64,000 nucleotides of DNA from Nostoc sp. WHI (GTDB lineage Bacteria; Cyanobacteriota; Cyanobacteriia; Cyanobacteriales; Nostocaceae). The stretch spans positions 1 through 64,000 of the forward strand of contig NZ_WBKM01000145.1 of assembly GCF_015714725.1 (NCBI RefSeq), read 5' to 3'. Below are positions 25,579 to 34,978 of the stretch, in pieces. Under the pieces are notes generated by a model. That model was not told the origin of the DNA, made no database searches, and saw only the letters and a list, made by a program, of their open reading frames with translations. Within the stretch, counting starts at the first letter, position 1; the number at the start of each line of letters is the position of its first letter. The translations under genes and the position numbers were made by a program.

Positions 25579-27066
25579 TCAGATCCAAGAGTTGAACCAC
25601 ATTCGCAGTTTATAGCCCTCAGGGGACAGGGGTAAAGCCAAATATACAGGCATCCAGAAAATAAAAGCAGCCAGAATGATAAAAGTAATGGTGATACCTA
25701 GCGCCCGGAGTTGTTGATAATAACTGCGAAGACACTGATCGACAAACCAAGCGATCGCTAAAAATACAAACACTACTGCACACATATAATGGTAGATAAA
25801 AACGCACCTCGTTACCTTCATCCAAGGTACTAAGTTTGCGGCATAATTTAAAATTAAATATAAGGCAATCCAACTATCGACACCAAGAGTTTCAGGCACA
25901 GAAAAACGCTTTTGCTTTACCAAATTAATCACAACTTTTGATACCAGCATCCCTGTTAAAAACAACATGGCAGCAACACCAAACCACCACAAAAAGGGAT
26001 TGCCCATTGCATGAACATCATAAATAACTTTCCCAGCACCAGCAGGTAAAGGCGGCCCCATCACAGGTAATGGAGCAGTGATACTTTCAGCCATTTGATA
26101 ATAATATGCCATTGGTCGAATCATCAAAGGCCATTTGTACCAGGCGGCACAATAAGGATGCACGTTAGGACTATTGCCACCTAGCTGTAAGTGAAACTTT
26201 AAAATTTGCTGATGTACTGCAATAAATCCATAAGTTTTATCTAGTTGAAGGTGGGGAATCCAAATGATGCTGTAGATAAAAGCTGGAATTAGTCCTAGAT
26301 AAAACAACATTTGGAAAACATTTAGCTGAGTCAGGTTTTGTAGTGGTGTCTGAGATGAAGGAGAATAATTACTAACTCCTGCCTCCTTCAATGAGGGGGA
26401 TATAAAAAGAAGTTTGGAGTTAGGAAGAGAATACATTCCCTGAATTATCCATGCTGTTATCCAAATGAGATAAGCACCTGACAGGAACCATAAACCATTC
26501 CACTTAGTCCCGACTGACGCACCAAAAGCAATGCCAGCAAGAACTAACCAAAAAGAACGTTGCCGATGTTGGTTATCTAATGCCAATAATAAAAACCAGT
26601 GTCCTAATAAACCAAAAATGACGATATAAATATTACTTAAAGCATAGCGAGACTCAACTAGAAAGATGCCATCACAAGCTGTGAATAAACCTGCAAGCAT
26701 TGCAAAGCTACGACGATAACTTAATTGATAAGCGATCGCAGCCACAATTAAAGGAATAAATGAGCCGGTGAGGGCATTTAACCACCGATAAGTCCAAGGC
26801 GATCGCAATGAACCTGTCAGCCCATTTACCGTATCGTGCCAAAAAGGAATGTGACTACCAATCCAAATGCCGATACCAATAATATATTGACTTAGCGGCG
26901 GATGAGCATTAAAAAATGGTGTATGCGTGAGATAATTATTACCGAATTTAGCAAAGTAAACTTCATCAAATACCAGAGTATTGAATCGCTCCAATCCCCA
27001 AAATCGCAAGGCAACTGAGAGAATAAATATACTCACCACCCCAATTCGGAACCACTTTTTAGTCAT
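25579..27066 (-). CDS. Dolichyl-phosphate-mannose-protein mannosyltransferase family protein (GT39)
   Basis: 495 residues, integral membrane protein with many hydrophobic helices. The first loop holds LVFDEVYFAKFGNNYL with the Asp-Glu pair typical of GT-C/PMT enzymes, then NAHPPLSQYIIGIG. Later PWTYRWLNALTGSFIPL and RCVFIYHYMCAVVFVFLA match the bacterial PMT family, which moves mannose or another sugar from a polyprenyl phosphate to exported proteins. The substrate is not readable from the sequence. Confidence 0.85.
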   Translation of the reverse strand: MTKKWFRIGVVSIFILSVALRFWGLERFNTLVFDEVYFAKFGNNYLTHTPFFNAHPPLSQYIIGIGIWIGSHIPFWHDTVNGLTGSLRSPWTYRWLNALTGSFIPLIVAAIAYQLSYRRSFAMLAGLFTACDGIFLVESRYALSNIYIVIFGLLGHWFLLLALDNQHRQRSFWLVLAGIAFGASVGTKWNGLWFLSGAYLIWITAWIIQGMYSLPNSKLLFISPSLKEAGVSNYSPSSQTPLQNLTQLNVFQMLFYLGLIPAFIYSIIWIPHLQLDKTYGFIAVHQQILKFHLQLGGNSPNVHPYCAAWYKWPLMIRPMAYYYQMAESITAPLPVMGPPLPAGAGKVIYDVHAMGNPFLWWFGVAAMLFLTGMLVSKVVINLVKQKRFSVPETLGVDSWIALYLILNYAANLVPWMKVTRCVFIYHYMCAVVFVFLAIAWFVDQCLRSYYQQLRALGITITFIILAAFIFWMPVYLALPLSPEGYKLRMWFNSWI

Positions 27067-27145
27067 TAGTCATTTGTTATTTGTCCAAAGTCCAATAAGA
27101 GTGCTGAGTTAAGAGTCAAGAATTATCCCCTATTCCCTTAGTCCC

Positions 27146-27712
27146 TTACTCTCCCTCATCTCCCCCTGCTCCCCCTACTCCCTGCTCCCTACTTACCCTC
27201 CACTCTTCAGGTGCATCTAGTTTAAACAGAAGTAGTTCAATGCCGTAATACTTGTTTGTCCGCCCTATTGGTTTCATACTCAATCGTTCAGTTACACGGA
27301 TTGAAGCATGATGTCCTGGCTTCACTACGGCATAAATCACTGGCAAGCTCAAAACACTAAATCCGTAGTTGAGCATAGCTCGTCCTGCTTCTGTTGCATA
27401 CCCTTTACCCCAAGAAGCTCGCCGTAAGTGCCAGCCTACCTCATAATCTTGAGTGAGTAAACCATCTTTGTCAGGCAATTGTTCGAGAAGGATAGTTCCC
27501 ACAATTGTTGTAGTTTCTTTTTCGACAATTGCCCAAGATCCATTACCATTTTCGTTAATTAAGCGCAGACGTTGTGACTCAACACTTGTGACGCGAGAGC
27601 CGAGAAAGTGCGTAACTTCAGGGTCATTATAAATTACAAACGCTTGTTCGGCATCGCTTTCGGGTATCCAACTGCGAATGATCAAGCGTTCGGTTTCTAA
27701 AAGATTTGTCAT
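27146..27712 (-). CDS. GNAT N-acetyltransferase, RimJ-like
   Basis: 188 residues. Opening LLETERLIIRSWIPESDAEQA and the acetyl-CoA block VGWHLRRASWGKGYATEAGRAML, then GHHASIRVTERLSM are those of RimJ/RimL-like acetyltransferases. The last about 15 residues (REQGVGGAGGDEGE) are encoded by a CTCCCTACTCCCC-type intergenic repeat that has entered the 3' end. Target unknown. Confidence 0.85.
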   Translation of the reverse strand: MTNLLETERLIIRSWIPESDAEQAFVIYNDPEVTHFLGSRVTSVESQRLRLINENGNGSWAIVEKETTTIVGTILLEQLPDKDGLLTQDYEVGWHLRRASWGKGYATEAGRAMLNYGFSVLSLPVIYAVVKPGHHASIRVTERLSMKPIGRTNKYYGIELLLFKLDAPEEWRVSREQGVGGAGGDEGE

Positions 27713-27859
27713 CTTGCTTTTGGCTAAACTAAATCGCCATTCTGCAAAATAGTAAGATACTTATGGTTGAGCAGTCAAAAGTTTTGTAGACAATTACACA
27801 AACAAAATATAGCGATCGCTATGCTATGGGCAATTATCCAGAAATATAACTACCGTTGG

Positions 27860-28219
27860 CTAGGTAATCGCAAATTCTGAATTTTCTCTCAGTTCCTCAG
27901 ACCGGAATCCCAATACAATCCGATCCTTTGCTACACCTGCCCTAACTAATTCTGTTGCTAGCCCCTCCTCAGTGCCATCACGTTGAATCCAAATTTTGTT
28001 ATCAATAATATCAATGTGAATCAGACAGCCGTGAACGCGGCGGGTTGCAGTTACGGAAAGTTCAGGTACTGGTTCTCGACCAAGAATCATCACTAAATAT
28101 CGATCCTGTTCTTTATCAAAAATAGTTTCATGCTGAATATTACCGTAAGAGTAAGGAATTTTCGTGTGTTCAGTAAGAAGGGTGCAAATTATCTGTCTGT
28201 ATTGTTCCAGAGTATCCAT
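27860..28219 (-). CDS. xisI: XisI-family protein
   Basis: 119 residues. MDTLEQYRQIICTLLTEH, YLVMILGREP, RVHGCLIHIDIIDNKIWIQ and VLGFRSEELRE are the family's conserved blocks. XisI was named as a control factor for excision of the fdxN element in heterocysts, but most copies occur far from any such element. Encoded just after XisH with a 31-base overlap, so the two act together. No excision element or recombinase is visible in the window. Confidence 0.9.
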   Translation of the reverse strand: MDTLEQYRQIICTLLTEHTKIPYSYGNIQHETIFDKEQDRYLVMILGREPVPELSVTATRRVHGCLIHIDIIDNKIWIQRDGTEEGLATELVRAGVAKDRIVLGFRSEELRENSEFAIT

Positions 28220-28626
28220 CGGACTATAATCTCCCGCTTTGGATTGAAAACAATGAGAGGAATTTTGTAATCTTCCAATATAAGTTTACCAAGGGGTTCT
28301 TCCTCAAAAACGTCATTAAAAATATCCTCGTGAACAGCAATATACAAAACCCTCTCTGGATAATTGCGGGACATTACAGCAAGGTAAGTAAAGTACTGAC
28401 CAATTGCCTGTTCGAGGTTCGCCACTTCTGAGTCACCACTGAAAGTTTTGATTTCAACAGCAATTTTCTGCGTTCCTTTTTCTGCTATGAGCAACTTTTC
28501 GGCTGCCAAATCCACGTAAAGATCCTTTTTTCCCCACTTTAGATGAAAGGGGTCATCAGTAACAATCCAGCCATCTTTGATCAGCGCATTCTTTAAGTTA
28601 TTGTGGTAGCGGTCTTTAGCTGGCAT
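28189..28626 (-). CDS. xisH: XisH-family protein (nuclease-like fold)
   Basis: 145 residues. MPAKDRYHNNLKNALIKDGW, DLYVDLAAEKLLIAE, KIAVEIKTFSGDSEV and ALEQAIGQYFTYLAVM-like blocks identify the family. The Asp...Glu-X-Lys pattern resembles PD-(D/E)XK nucleases. Known as a partner of XisI in fdxN-element excision control; the pair's wider role, possibly a nuclease/inhibitor system, is not settled. Confidence 0.9.
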   Translation of the reverse strand: MPAKDRYHNNLKNALIKDGWIVTDDPFHLKWGKKDLYVDLAAEKLLIAEKGTQKIAVEIKTFSGDSEVANLEQAIGQYFTYLAVMSRNYPERVLYIAVHEDIFNDVFEEEPLGKLILEDYKIPLIVFNPKREIIVRWILWNNTDR

Positions 28627-28638
28627 ACATTACTCAAA

Positions 28639-31140
28639 TTACGAATTACTACTCTCAACTTTCGCAACTTCCAGCATTGTCTTTAAAACCGAATCTGGAT
28701 TCAGACTAATCGAGTCAATTCCCTCTTCAACTAAAAATTTGGCAAATTCTGGGTAATCACTGGGTGCTTGTCCACAAATGCCGATTTTGCGATCGCATTT
28801 TTTCGCCGCTTGTATCGCCATTTTGACCATTTGCTTCACACTCTCACTGCGCTCATCAAATAACCGCGCCACTAATGCCGAATCCCGATCTATTCCTAAT
28901 GTCAACTGAGTTAAATCATTGGAACCAATGGAAAAGCCATCAAATACTTTAGCAAACTCTTCAGCCAAGATGACATTACTGGGCAACTCGCACATTACGT
29001 AAACTTGCAAACCATTAACACCCTGCTGTAAGCCATTTTTTGCCATCTCTGCCAAAACCAAACGCCCCTCATCAGGAGTACGGCAAAAGGGAATCATCGG
29101 GATGACATTAATCAAACCCATATCTTCTCGTACCCGCTTTAGGGCATGACACTCCAAAGCGAAAGCTTCTCTGTAGCCTTCATCATAGTAACGCGCCGCT
29201 CCCCGCCAACCCAGCATGGGGTTTTCTTCATGGGGTTCAAACTGTCGCCCACCTAATAAGTTGGCATATTCATTACTTTTAAAATCTGACATTCGCACAA
29301 TCACAGGCTTGGGATAAAATGCCGCCGCAATTCTGCCTACACCTTGGGCTAATTTATCTACAAAATATTGAGATTTATCGTCATAAAGTGCAGTAATCTG
29401 AGCAATTTTAGCTTTCACAAATTCATCTTTTAACAAGTCATAGTGAATCAACGCCATTGGATGAATTTGGATTTGGTTAGCGATGATAAATTCTGTTCGT
29501 GCTAAACCTACGCCATCGTTGGGAATTGCTGATAAACTCAATGCTTCTTGAGGATTACCCACATTCATTAAAATTTGAGTGCGGGTACGGGGTAAGTTTT
29601 CTAATGGGACTTCTTGAACTTCAAAAGGTAATAAGCCTGCATAAACTTTTCCTTCTTCGCCTTCAGCGCAAGAAATTGTAACCTCTTGACCAGGTTTCAA
29701 GATTTCCGTAGCATTGCCGCATCCGACGATCGCAGGTACACCCAATTCTCGCGCAATAATCGCTGCATGACACGTTCTGCCACCAGAATTTGTGACAATT
29801 GCACTGGCGCGTTTCATAATCGGCTCCCAATCGGGATCAGTTCTCTCTGTCACCAAAACTTCCCCAACTTGGAACTGTCCGAGTTTCTGAACATCTAAAA
29901 TTAAGCGGGCTTTTCCTTGACTAATGGCTTCTCCAATAGCACGTCCAGTAACAAGGGGGAGTAGGGAGTCGGGAGTCGGGAGTGGGGAGTGGGAAGATTT
30001 TTCGCCAGTTCCTAGTCCCCAATTTCCAGTCTCCAATAACAAGCGATAACTCCGCAATATATTTCCCGTTTTCTGCGACTGGACGGTTTCGGGACGCGCT
30101 TGGACGATAAAAAGTTGGTTAGTAATGCCATCTTTCGCCCACTCAATGTCCATTGGGGTGTAAATGCCGTGAACTTGAGAATAATGGTCTTCAATTAAAC
30201 ACGCCCAATTTGCTAATTGTAAAATCTCTTGATCACTCAGGGCGAATTTGCCTCTTTCACTGGTTGAAACAGTTACATTTTTCGTTAATTTGGAGCCGTC
30301 ATCATAAACCATTTTTAATTCTTTGCTGCCCAACTTCTTATCAATAATTGGACGAAAGCCTGCTTTTAAAGTTGGTTTAAAAACATAGTATTCATCGGGA
30401 TTTACAGACCCCTGTACAACATTTTCTCCTAAACCATAAGCAGCTGTAATCAATGCTGCATCTTTAAAACCGGTTTCTGTGTCAATGGAAAACATCACCC
30501 CAGAGGTTGCTAAGTCAGATCGCACCATTTTTTGCACACCCACAGCTAGAGCAATGCTAAAGTGGTCAAATCCTTTGGTGTGGCGATAAGAAATAGCGCG
30601 ATCGGTAAATATGGAAGCAAAGCATTTATGACAAGCTGCTAAAACTCCCTCAGCACCGACAACGTTAAGATAAGTTTCCTGCTGTCCGGCAAAACTAGCA
30701 TCGGGCAGATCCTCAGCAGTGGCGCTGGAACGGACTGCAACATCTGTCTCTGCATGGTATTTTTCACAAAGACTTTGGTAAGCTGTGGCGATCGCTTCTC
30801 GCAATTCTACCGGAAATGGAGTGTGGATTAATAGCGATCGCGCTTTTTTTCCCCGTTCTCGTAAATTTTTGACATCTTCAACATCCAAGTCGGCAAAGAG
30901 TTTGCGGAGTTTGGCTTCTAACCCTGCTGATTGAATAAAATTACGATAAGCGTAGGCAGTGGTAGCAAATCCAGTGGGAACGTTAATACCTTTGGGCGTT
31001 AGCTGTTGAATCATTTCCCCCAGTGAGGCATTTTTCCCACCAACTATAGGGATATCAGCAATGCCAACTTCATCAAACCACAGAATGAGCGATCGCTCTT
31101 GGGAAAATTGAGATAAAGTGCTTTTAGATACTGTAGCCAT
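28639..31140 (-). CDS. ppsA: Phosphoenolpyruvate synthase with repeat-derived insert
   Basis: 833 residues. ATP-grasp domain (VGGKNASLGEM, VAVRSSATAEDLPDASFAGQ), swivelling phosphohistidine domain (SGGRTCHAAIIARELGVPAIVG) and PEP/pyruvate TIM barrel (LGWRGAARYY, MIPFCRTPDEG, SIGSNDLTQLTLGIDRDS, CGQAPSDYP). Converts pyruvate and ATP to PEP, AMP and phosphate. Between RSYRLL and LVTGRAIGEA, in the linker before the His domain, about 27 residues (LETGNWGLGTG and then SHSPLPTPDSLLP) are encoded by a GGGAGTCGGGAGTGGGGAG repeat around 29953-30038, inserted in frame. All catalytic motifs remain. Confidence 0.95.
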   Translation of the reverse strand: MATVSKSTLSQFSQERSLILWFDEVGIADIPIVGGKNASLGEMIQQLTPKGINVPTGFATTAYAYRNFIQSAGLEAKLRKLFADLDVEDVKNLRERGKKARSLLIHTPFPVELREAIATAYQSLCEKYHAETDVAVRSSATAEDLPDASFAGQQETYLNVVGAEGVLAACHKCFASIFTDRAISYRHTKGFDHFSIALAVGVQKMVRSDLATSGVMFSIDTETGFKDAALITAAYGLGENVVQGSVNPDEYYVFKPTLKAGFRPIIDKKLGSKELKMVYDDGSKLTKNVTVSTSERGKFALSDQEILQLANWACLIEDHYSQVHGIYTPMDIEWAKDGITNQLFIVQARPETVQSQKTGNILRSYRLLLETGNWGLGTGEKSSHSPLPTPDSLLPLVTGRAIGEAISQGKARLILDVQKLGQFQVGEVLVTERTDPDWEPIMKRASAIVTNSGGRTCHAAIIARELGVPAIVGCGNATEILKPGQEVTISCAEGEEGKVYAGLLPFEVQEVPLENLPRTRTQILMNVGNPQEALSLSAIPNDGVGLARTEFIIANQIQIHPMALIHYDLLKDEFVKAKIAQITALYDDKSQYFVDKLAQGVGRIAAAFYPKPVIVRMSDFKSNEYANLLGGRQFEPHEENPMLGWRGAARYYDEGYREAFALECHALKRVREDMGLINVIPMIPFCRTPDEGRLVLAEMAKNGLQQGVNGLQVYVMCELPSNVILAEEFAKVFDGFSIGSNDLTQLTLGIDRDSALVARLFDERSESVKQMVKMAIQAAKKCDRKIGICGQAPSDYPEFAKFLVEEGIDSISLNPDSVLKTMLEVAKVESSNS

Positions 31141-31379
31141 AAATATTACCTTCTAAAGTCGTAAATACGTAATTGCTAGTATATTTTTCTCCTGTTTAAT
31201 TTTAGTGCTTGTAGCAACTGTGTTGCAGGGTAGGGTAAAGTAGCTAAATTTTGACTTTTTACAGGATAAAGAAAAATAATTTGGTTACCCTAAACACATA
31301 ACTCCTTAAGAGTATTTATGTCACGGAAACCGATATCATAAATAAACGTAAGGTTTTGTTTGTACCACTTGATTTATAT

Positions 31380-31500
31380 TGGTTTAGAGAAACTTTTGTG
31401 ACTAACATTGCGATTTTCGTGACAACATCGCAATTTTTGTCATAACATAGCGACTTTCATGACTAACATCACGACTTTTGTAACTAAATCATGCTGCGTG
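31380..31500. repeat. Degenerate tandem repeat, about 21-25 bp
   Basis: Four to five imperfect copies of TGACTAACATTGCGATTTTCG-like units (GTGACTAACATTGCGATTTT, GTGACAACATCGCAATTTTT, CATAACATAGCGACTTTC, ATGACTAACATCACGACTTT) upstream of ppsA. No gene is seen in 31141-31640. Confidence 0.6.
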
Positions 31501-31647
31501 AACCCAATTTTCTTCAACCCTCGTGAGATTGTGCCATCGCTGATGTCGCCCTCCCACAGTTGAGCCATCTCTACCTGGGTTTTATCCAGGAAGGCAGGAG
31601 GCAGAGGGCAGGAGGCAGGAGGAAAAATGGGGTCTTGGGTTTAAGAC

Positions 31648-31792
31648 CTGACTTTTCACGGTATCTGAAAAACCTCTCTCTAAATCTCTCTCCTAAAAGG
31701 AGAGAGACTTTGAATTTTCCCCCTTCCCGACACGGGAAGGGGGTTAGGGGGTTAGGTTTTCGTGGACTTATCCACATAACGTGAAAAGTCAG
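31648..31792. mobile_element. MITE-like element with 10-bp flanking repeat
   Basis: CTGACTTTTCACG near 31648-31660 is inverted at 31780-31792. GGTTTAAGAC occurs at both edges (31638-31647 and 31792-31801), consistent with a target duplication. The interior includes AAGGAGAGAGAC and GGGAAGGGGGTTAGGGGGTTAGG tracts. Confidence 0.65.
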
Positions 31793-31856
31793 GTTTAAGA
31801 CAAGAACACTGAACTCTCGTTCAGTGGCTCTAAATCAGTAGGGGTCGAATCCCCTA

Positions 31857-32102
31857 CTATTTACTCCTTCTGCCTCCTTCAATACCATGAGATTTAGCAA
31901 AAGCCCGAAATTCATCCCAGTCTGTGATTTTGTGGTTGTTTCCAGGCGGATGGTTAGGCAACGGCAGAATATCTCCGGTTTCAGCTTTGCGCTGCAACCA
32001 TAGGTTGATCGTGTTGCGGCTGAAGTTGAACAGTTCGCTGGCTTCGCTTTTCTTGAGTCCATCTCCGTGGACTAATAAAAACTCAAAGTTACGGGATAAC
32101 AT
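31857..32102 (-). pseudogene. IS630-like transposase N-terminal remnant
   Basis: 81 codons: GLKKSEASELFNFSRNTI, then NLWLQRKAETGDILPLPN and ITDWDEFRAFAKSHG form the helix-turn-helix domain of IS630-type transposases, but the first residues differ from the usual opening and the DDE domain is missing. It sits beside MITE DNA. Likely a relic, although a small free-standing HTH protein is possible. Confidence 0.6.
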
Positions 32103-32218
32103 CTCCTAATGTTTTGGATTTTGAATCGCTCTTAAGAGTTTTATGTGATATTGTCTAAGCAGTTTTGAGAATTCAGCTTTGCTGTTTGGTATCGTAGCTC
32201 TAAATCAGGAAGAAATCT

Positions 32219-34498
32219 ATGTATCGATTCCAGATCAGCGCATCCACGCAAATAGGTGAATCCATCGGTATCGTCGGTTCTACCCCCGAATTGGGACTGT
32301 GGGACATTAAAAAATGTGTCCGCCTTCGTACAAATGCCGCTCGCTATCCTTTATGGTGGACAGAGACAAAAATCGCCATTCAGCCATCTCTGGAGTCAGA
32401 TGATGTCTCACAACAAGCCACTCCGTATCTACACCAGAAAATTGAATATAAATATATACGTCTCGATTCAAATGGCGGCGCGCGATGGGAAGCTTTAGGT
32501 TCAAACCGCTGGGTGCCGATCAATCCTGACGAGTCCAATACTATTGTTGTTGATGATGGCGCATTCGGTTATTTGCAGCCTTATCCATTCGGATACGTTG
32601 AAGAGCCTACTGTCAAAATGCCCCTGAACGAAGAGTCTGAGAGGCTCAAAATTGCAGTCATTGGCAGTTCTGTTGCATTTGGTCATAAAGCCTGGCTATT
32701 TAAAGGTTGGGTCTCGCTTTTGGGAGAGGCTTTGCAGCAAAAATACGGACACCAACTCGTAAATATATCTGAGGCGGGGACAAATGTCAGCAGAACGATC
32801 GCCCGTTTTATCTCAGATGTCACCCCAGAACAACCGGATGTGGTCATTATTACCCTGTCTCTGGGCAACGAAGGGTTAGCCCAGTGTGCCCCTCACCAAC
32901 GCCGGGCAATACAGCGACGGTTTGAAAGTGGCTTGCAGCTGCTTGTCAAAATGACGCGCGAAATAGGAGCATATCCGATTCTGGGTGGGGTCTATCCCAA
33001 TAACAACTATGAGTCAGAACATTATTTGCTGCTAAAGGAGACACACAACCGGATGCTGAATTGGGGCTTGCCCGTACTGGATTGGTTAGCAGCAGTCGAT
33101 AATGGACAAGGACGCTGGAAAGCGGGGATATCCTTCGACCCGGCTCACCCCAACACAATCGGTCATCGCCTCATGTATGAAGCGATCAATCTGCATTTGT
33201 TCCAGATTGACAAAAATGAATTGGCAAGAGAAGAGCAACGCTTTCGACAGAGGAATGAAGTCCCCATCTACCTTGACAATGGGGGCTTCCATGTCTTTGC
33301 TCATATCGAAGAAAAGCGTTTACGGATCACCAATTTATCACAATACAGTTACACGATCGCTCCCTATTGGCAGGAACTACAAACTGCACTGCAAAGTAAG
33401 GCAGGATTGATACCGGGCATTTACATTGCCAAGTCTGTCAAGGAAGGGACACCCCCCTTCTTTGCCGTGCAAGAGGATGGCGCGATCGCAACCACAATAA
33501 ACATCCCCCCTGATGCTGACCTAGAATATAGAGCCACCTTCAATCTCTTTTCGCCGAACAACTCACAAGTTTTGTTCTATGACGGGGATCTGGGGATTTT
33601 ACAATCGGACGAACGCAACCTCTGGGTGATCAACGAATCAGAGAATGAGTATAATATCCAGCCGATGTGGCAGGAAGTTTGCAACGCACTGAAAGCCATG
33701 CCATCGGGCGTCTATGAAGATCCACTTGCTCCCAATGCTCCCTTTCGTACCATGATGATTGGCAACAATGGGCTAGAAAGCCGGGTGAAAGCGCCGCCCA
33801 AGTCTGCTATGTTGTTTCAATACAAGTGTAAATTAACGGATATCAGCCGTGTTGCCATTCTCCCCCTTGGCGATCGCTGTGCCGTCCGCATGATGTTGTA
33901 TAAAATGGAGTACGACGGCCCCGCTTTTCCGTTTGATCTGACGCGCACCACCAATATTGGAGATGTTGCCGATGCGATCAAAAACGGTTTTGATGACATG
34001 TGGAACCCTGCCTTCCTGCACTACAGTCAAGATGCAGGCAGAATCTATCATAGTAAGTGGTCGGGTCTGTCCTTTGCCCATGAAGTCGAGGAGACAGATG
34101 ACCCTCTTAATAATATGTCTCCCGTCCATGAACGAATGCGCGTTCGATACACAGCACGCTCTGAAAGGTTTTGGTATGCACTGCGGCACTGCGACAAAGT
34201 ACTTTTCGTTCGCACAGGAATTAGCGATCGGGCTGGTGTGATTGATCTGGTTGACAAATTGCAAAAACAATGCCAGGGGAAACCATTTCAACTTTTGATC
34301 CTTTCTCCCCAAAGCGATGATGAGTTTTTAAACCTTCCCAATGTGCTGCATTATAATGTTGAGTTTAATCCCGATCTGATGTATGACGATTTGGGACACT
34401 GGATGTACTGCACAGAGGTAATGCGCCAAATTCTGAAATCCCTTGATGTGTCCAGTAAAAACCTCTTTTGGTGCCCGCCGAATCCTCCGAAGGAGTGA
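32219..34498 (+). CDS. CBM20-SGNH hydrolase-DUF1796 fusion protein
   Basis: 759 residues, three parts. Residues 1-120 resemble a starch-binding CBM20 (IGIVGSTPELGLWDIKKCVRL, KIEYKYI, RWEALGSNR). About 145-330 is an SGNH/GDSL hydrolase: block I IGSSVAFG with Ser151, LSLGNEG, and DPAHPN with Asp307/His310. About 545-745 resembles DUF1796, a papain-like cysteine peptidase family: LGDRCAVRMMLYKM with Cys554, AFPFDLTRTTNIG, FAHEVEE with His621. No signal peptide. Possibly a glycan-directed deacylase and peptidase or transferase; function unknown. The link between the hydrolase and DUF1796 parts carries two short repeated segments (VFAHIEEKRLRITNLS and LGILQSDERNLWVINES). Confidence 0.75.
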   Translation: MYRFQISASTQIGESIGIVGSTPELGLWDIKKCVRLRTNAARYPLWWTETKIAIQPSLESDDVSQQATPYLHQKIEYKYIRLDSNGGARWEALGSNRWVPINPDESNTIVVDDGAFGYLQPYPFGYVEEPTVKMPLNEESERLKIAVIGSSVAFGHKAWLFKGWVSLLGEALQQKYGHQLVNISEAGTNVSRTIARFISDVTPEQPDVVIITLSLGNEGLAQCAPHQRRAIQRRFESGLQLLVKMTREIGAYPILGGVYPNNNYESEHYLLLKETHNRMLNWGLPVLDWLAAVDNGQGRWKAGISFDPAHPNTIGHRLMYEAINLHLFQIDKNELAREEQRFRQRNEVPIYLDNGGFHVFAHIEEKRLRITNLSQYSYTIAPYWQELQTALQSKAGLIPGIYIAKSVKEGTPPFFAVQEDGAIATTINIPPDADLEYRATFNLFSPNNSQVLFYDGDLGILQSDERNLWVINESENEYNIQPMWQEVCNALKAMPSGVYEDPLAPNAPFRTMMIGNNGLESRVKAPPKSAMLFQYKCKLTDISRVAILPLGDRCAVRMMLYKMEYDGPAFPFDLTRTTNIGDVADAIKNGFDDMWNPAFLHYSQDAGRIYHSKWSGLSFAHEVEETDDPLNNMSPVHERMRVRYTARSERFWYALRHCDKVLFVRTGISDRAGVIDLVDKLQKQCQGKPFQLLILSPQSDDEFLNLPNVLHYNVEFNPDLMYDDLGHWMYCTEVMRQILKSLDVSSKNLFWCPPNPPKE

Positions 34499-34582
34499 GA
34501 AATTGGATAGGGGCAATGCCCTTCGACGCAGGCTCAGGGTAAGACCTGCGGCGGCCTACGCTTACGCTCAGGACTCCAGACC

Positions 34583-34978
34583 TTACGGAATGAAAACTCT
34601 CCTTGCACCTATGTAGTTCCCAATGTAAAGCACAATTTCAACCAGACGATCAACACAATCTTCTCGATAACTGGAGTCAGTTAACACTCGATCAGCATTA
34701 CCAATTGTTACCACAGGTAATGAGTTCGGGGTATTTTCTTCACGCATGACTTGTTCAAGTGAGTCTTCATCTTTCATGCTTCGATTTGCTGTAAGTAAAA
34801 TCATTTGATTCTTTTGAGCCAGCCTCCAGACTACTCTATCGCTGCTATCAATTGACAATCCCATCTCTTCAAAGGTGACAAAACGAATTGGGACAGAATC
34901 AAGCCAACCAAGGCTTGCAATACTCCCAAGAAGGATTCGTGCATGTCCCTTGAGGTTATGATCAACTAAAAAAATCAT
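34583..34978 (-). CDS. PIN-like putative toxin
   Basis: 131 residues. MIFLVDHNLKGHARILLGSI and RLAQKNQMILLTANRSMKDEDSL show the two acidic motifs of PIN-like, DUF5615-related proteins. It overlaps the upstream DUF433 gene by four bases (ATGA), the standard layout of this toxin-antitoxin class. Function is inferred from the pairing. Confidence 0.7.
   Translation of the reverse strand: MIFLVDHNLKGHARILLGSIASLGWLDSVPIRFVTFEEMGLSIDSSDRVVWRLAQKNQMILLTANRSMKDEDSLEQVMREENTPNSLPVVTIGNADRVLTDSSYREDCVDRLVEIVLYIGNYIGARRVFIP

Noticed and set aside
31800..31862. tRNA-like segment (CACTGAAC...GTTCAGTG hairpin, then GTAGGGGTCGAATCCCCTAC)
   Set aside because: The T-loop is one base short and no acceptor or D arm could be paired, so at best it is a relic; GCTCTAAATCAG recurs at about 32198 but without structure.
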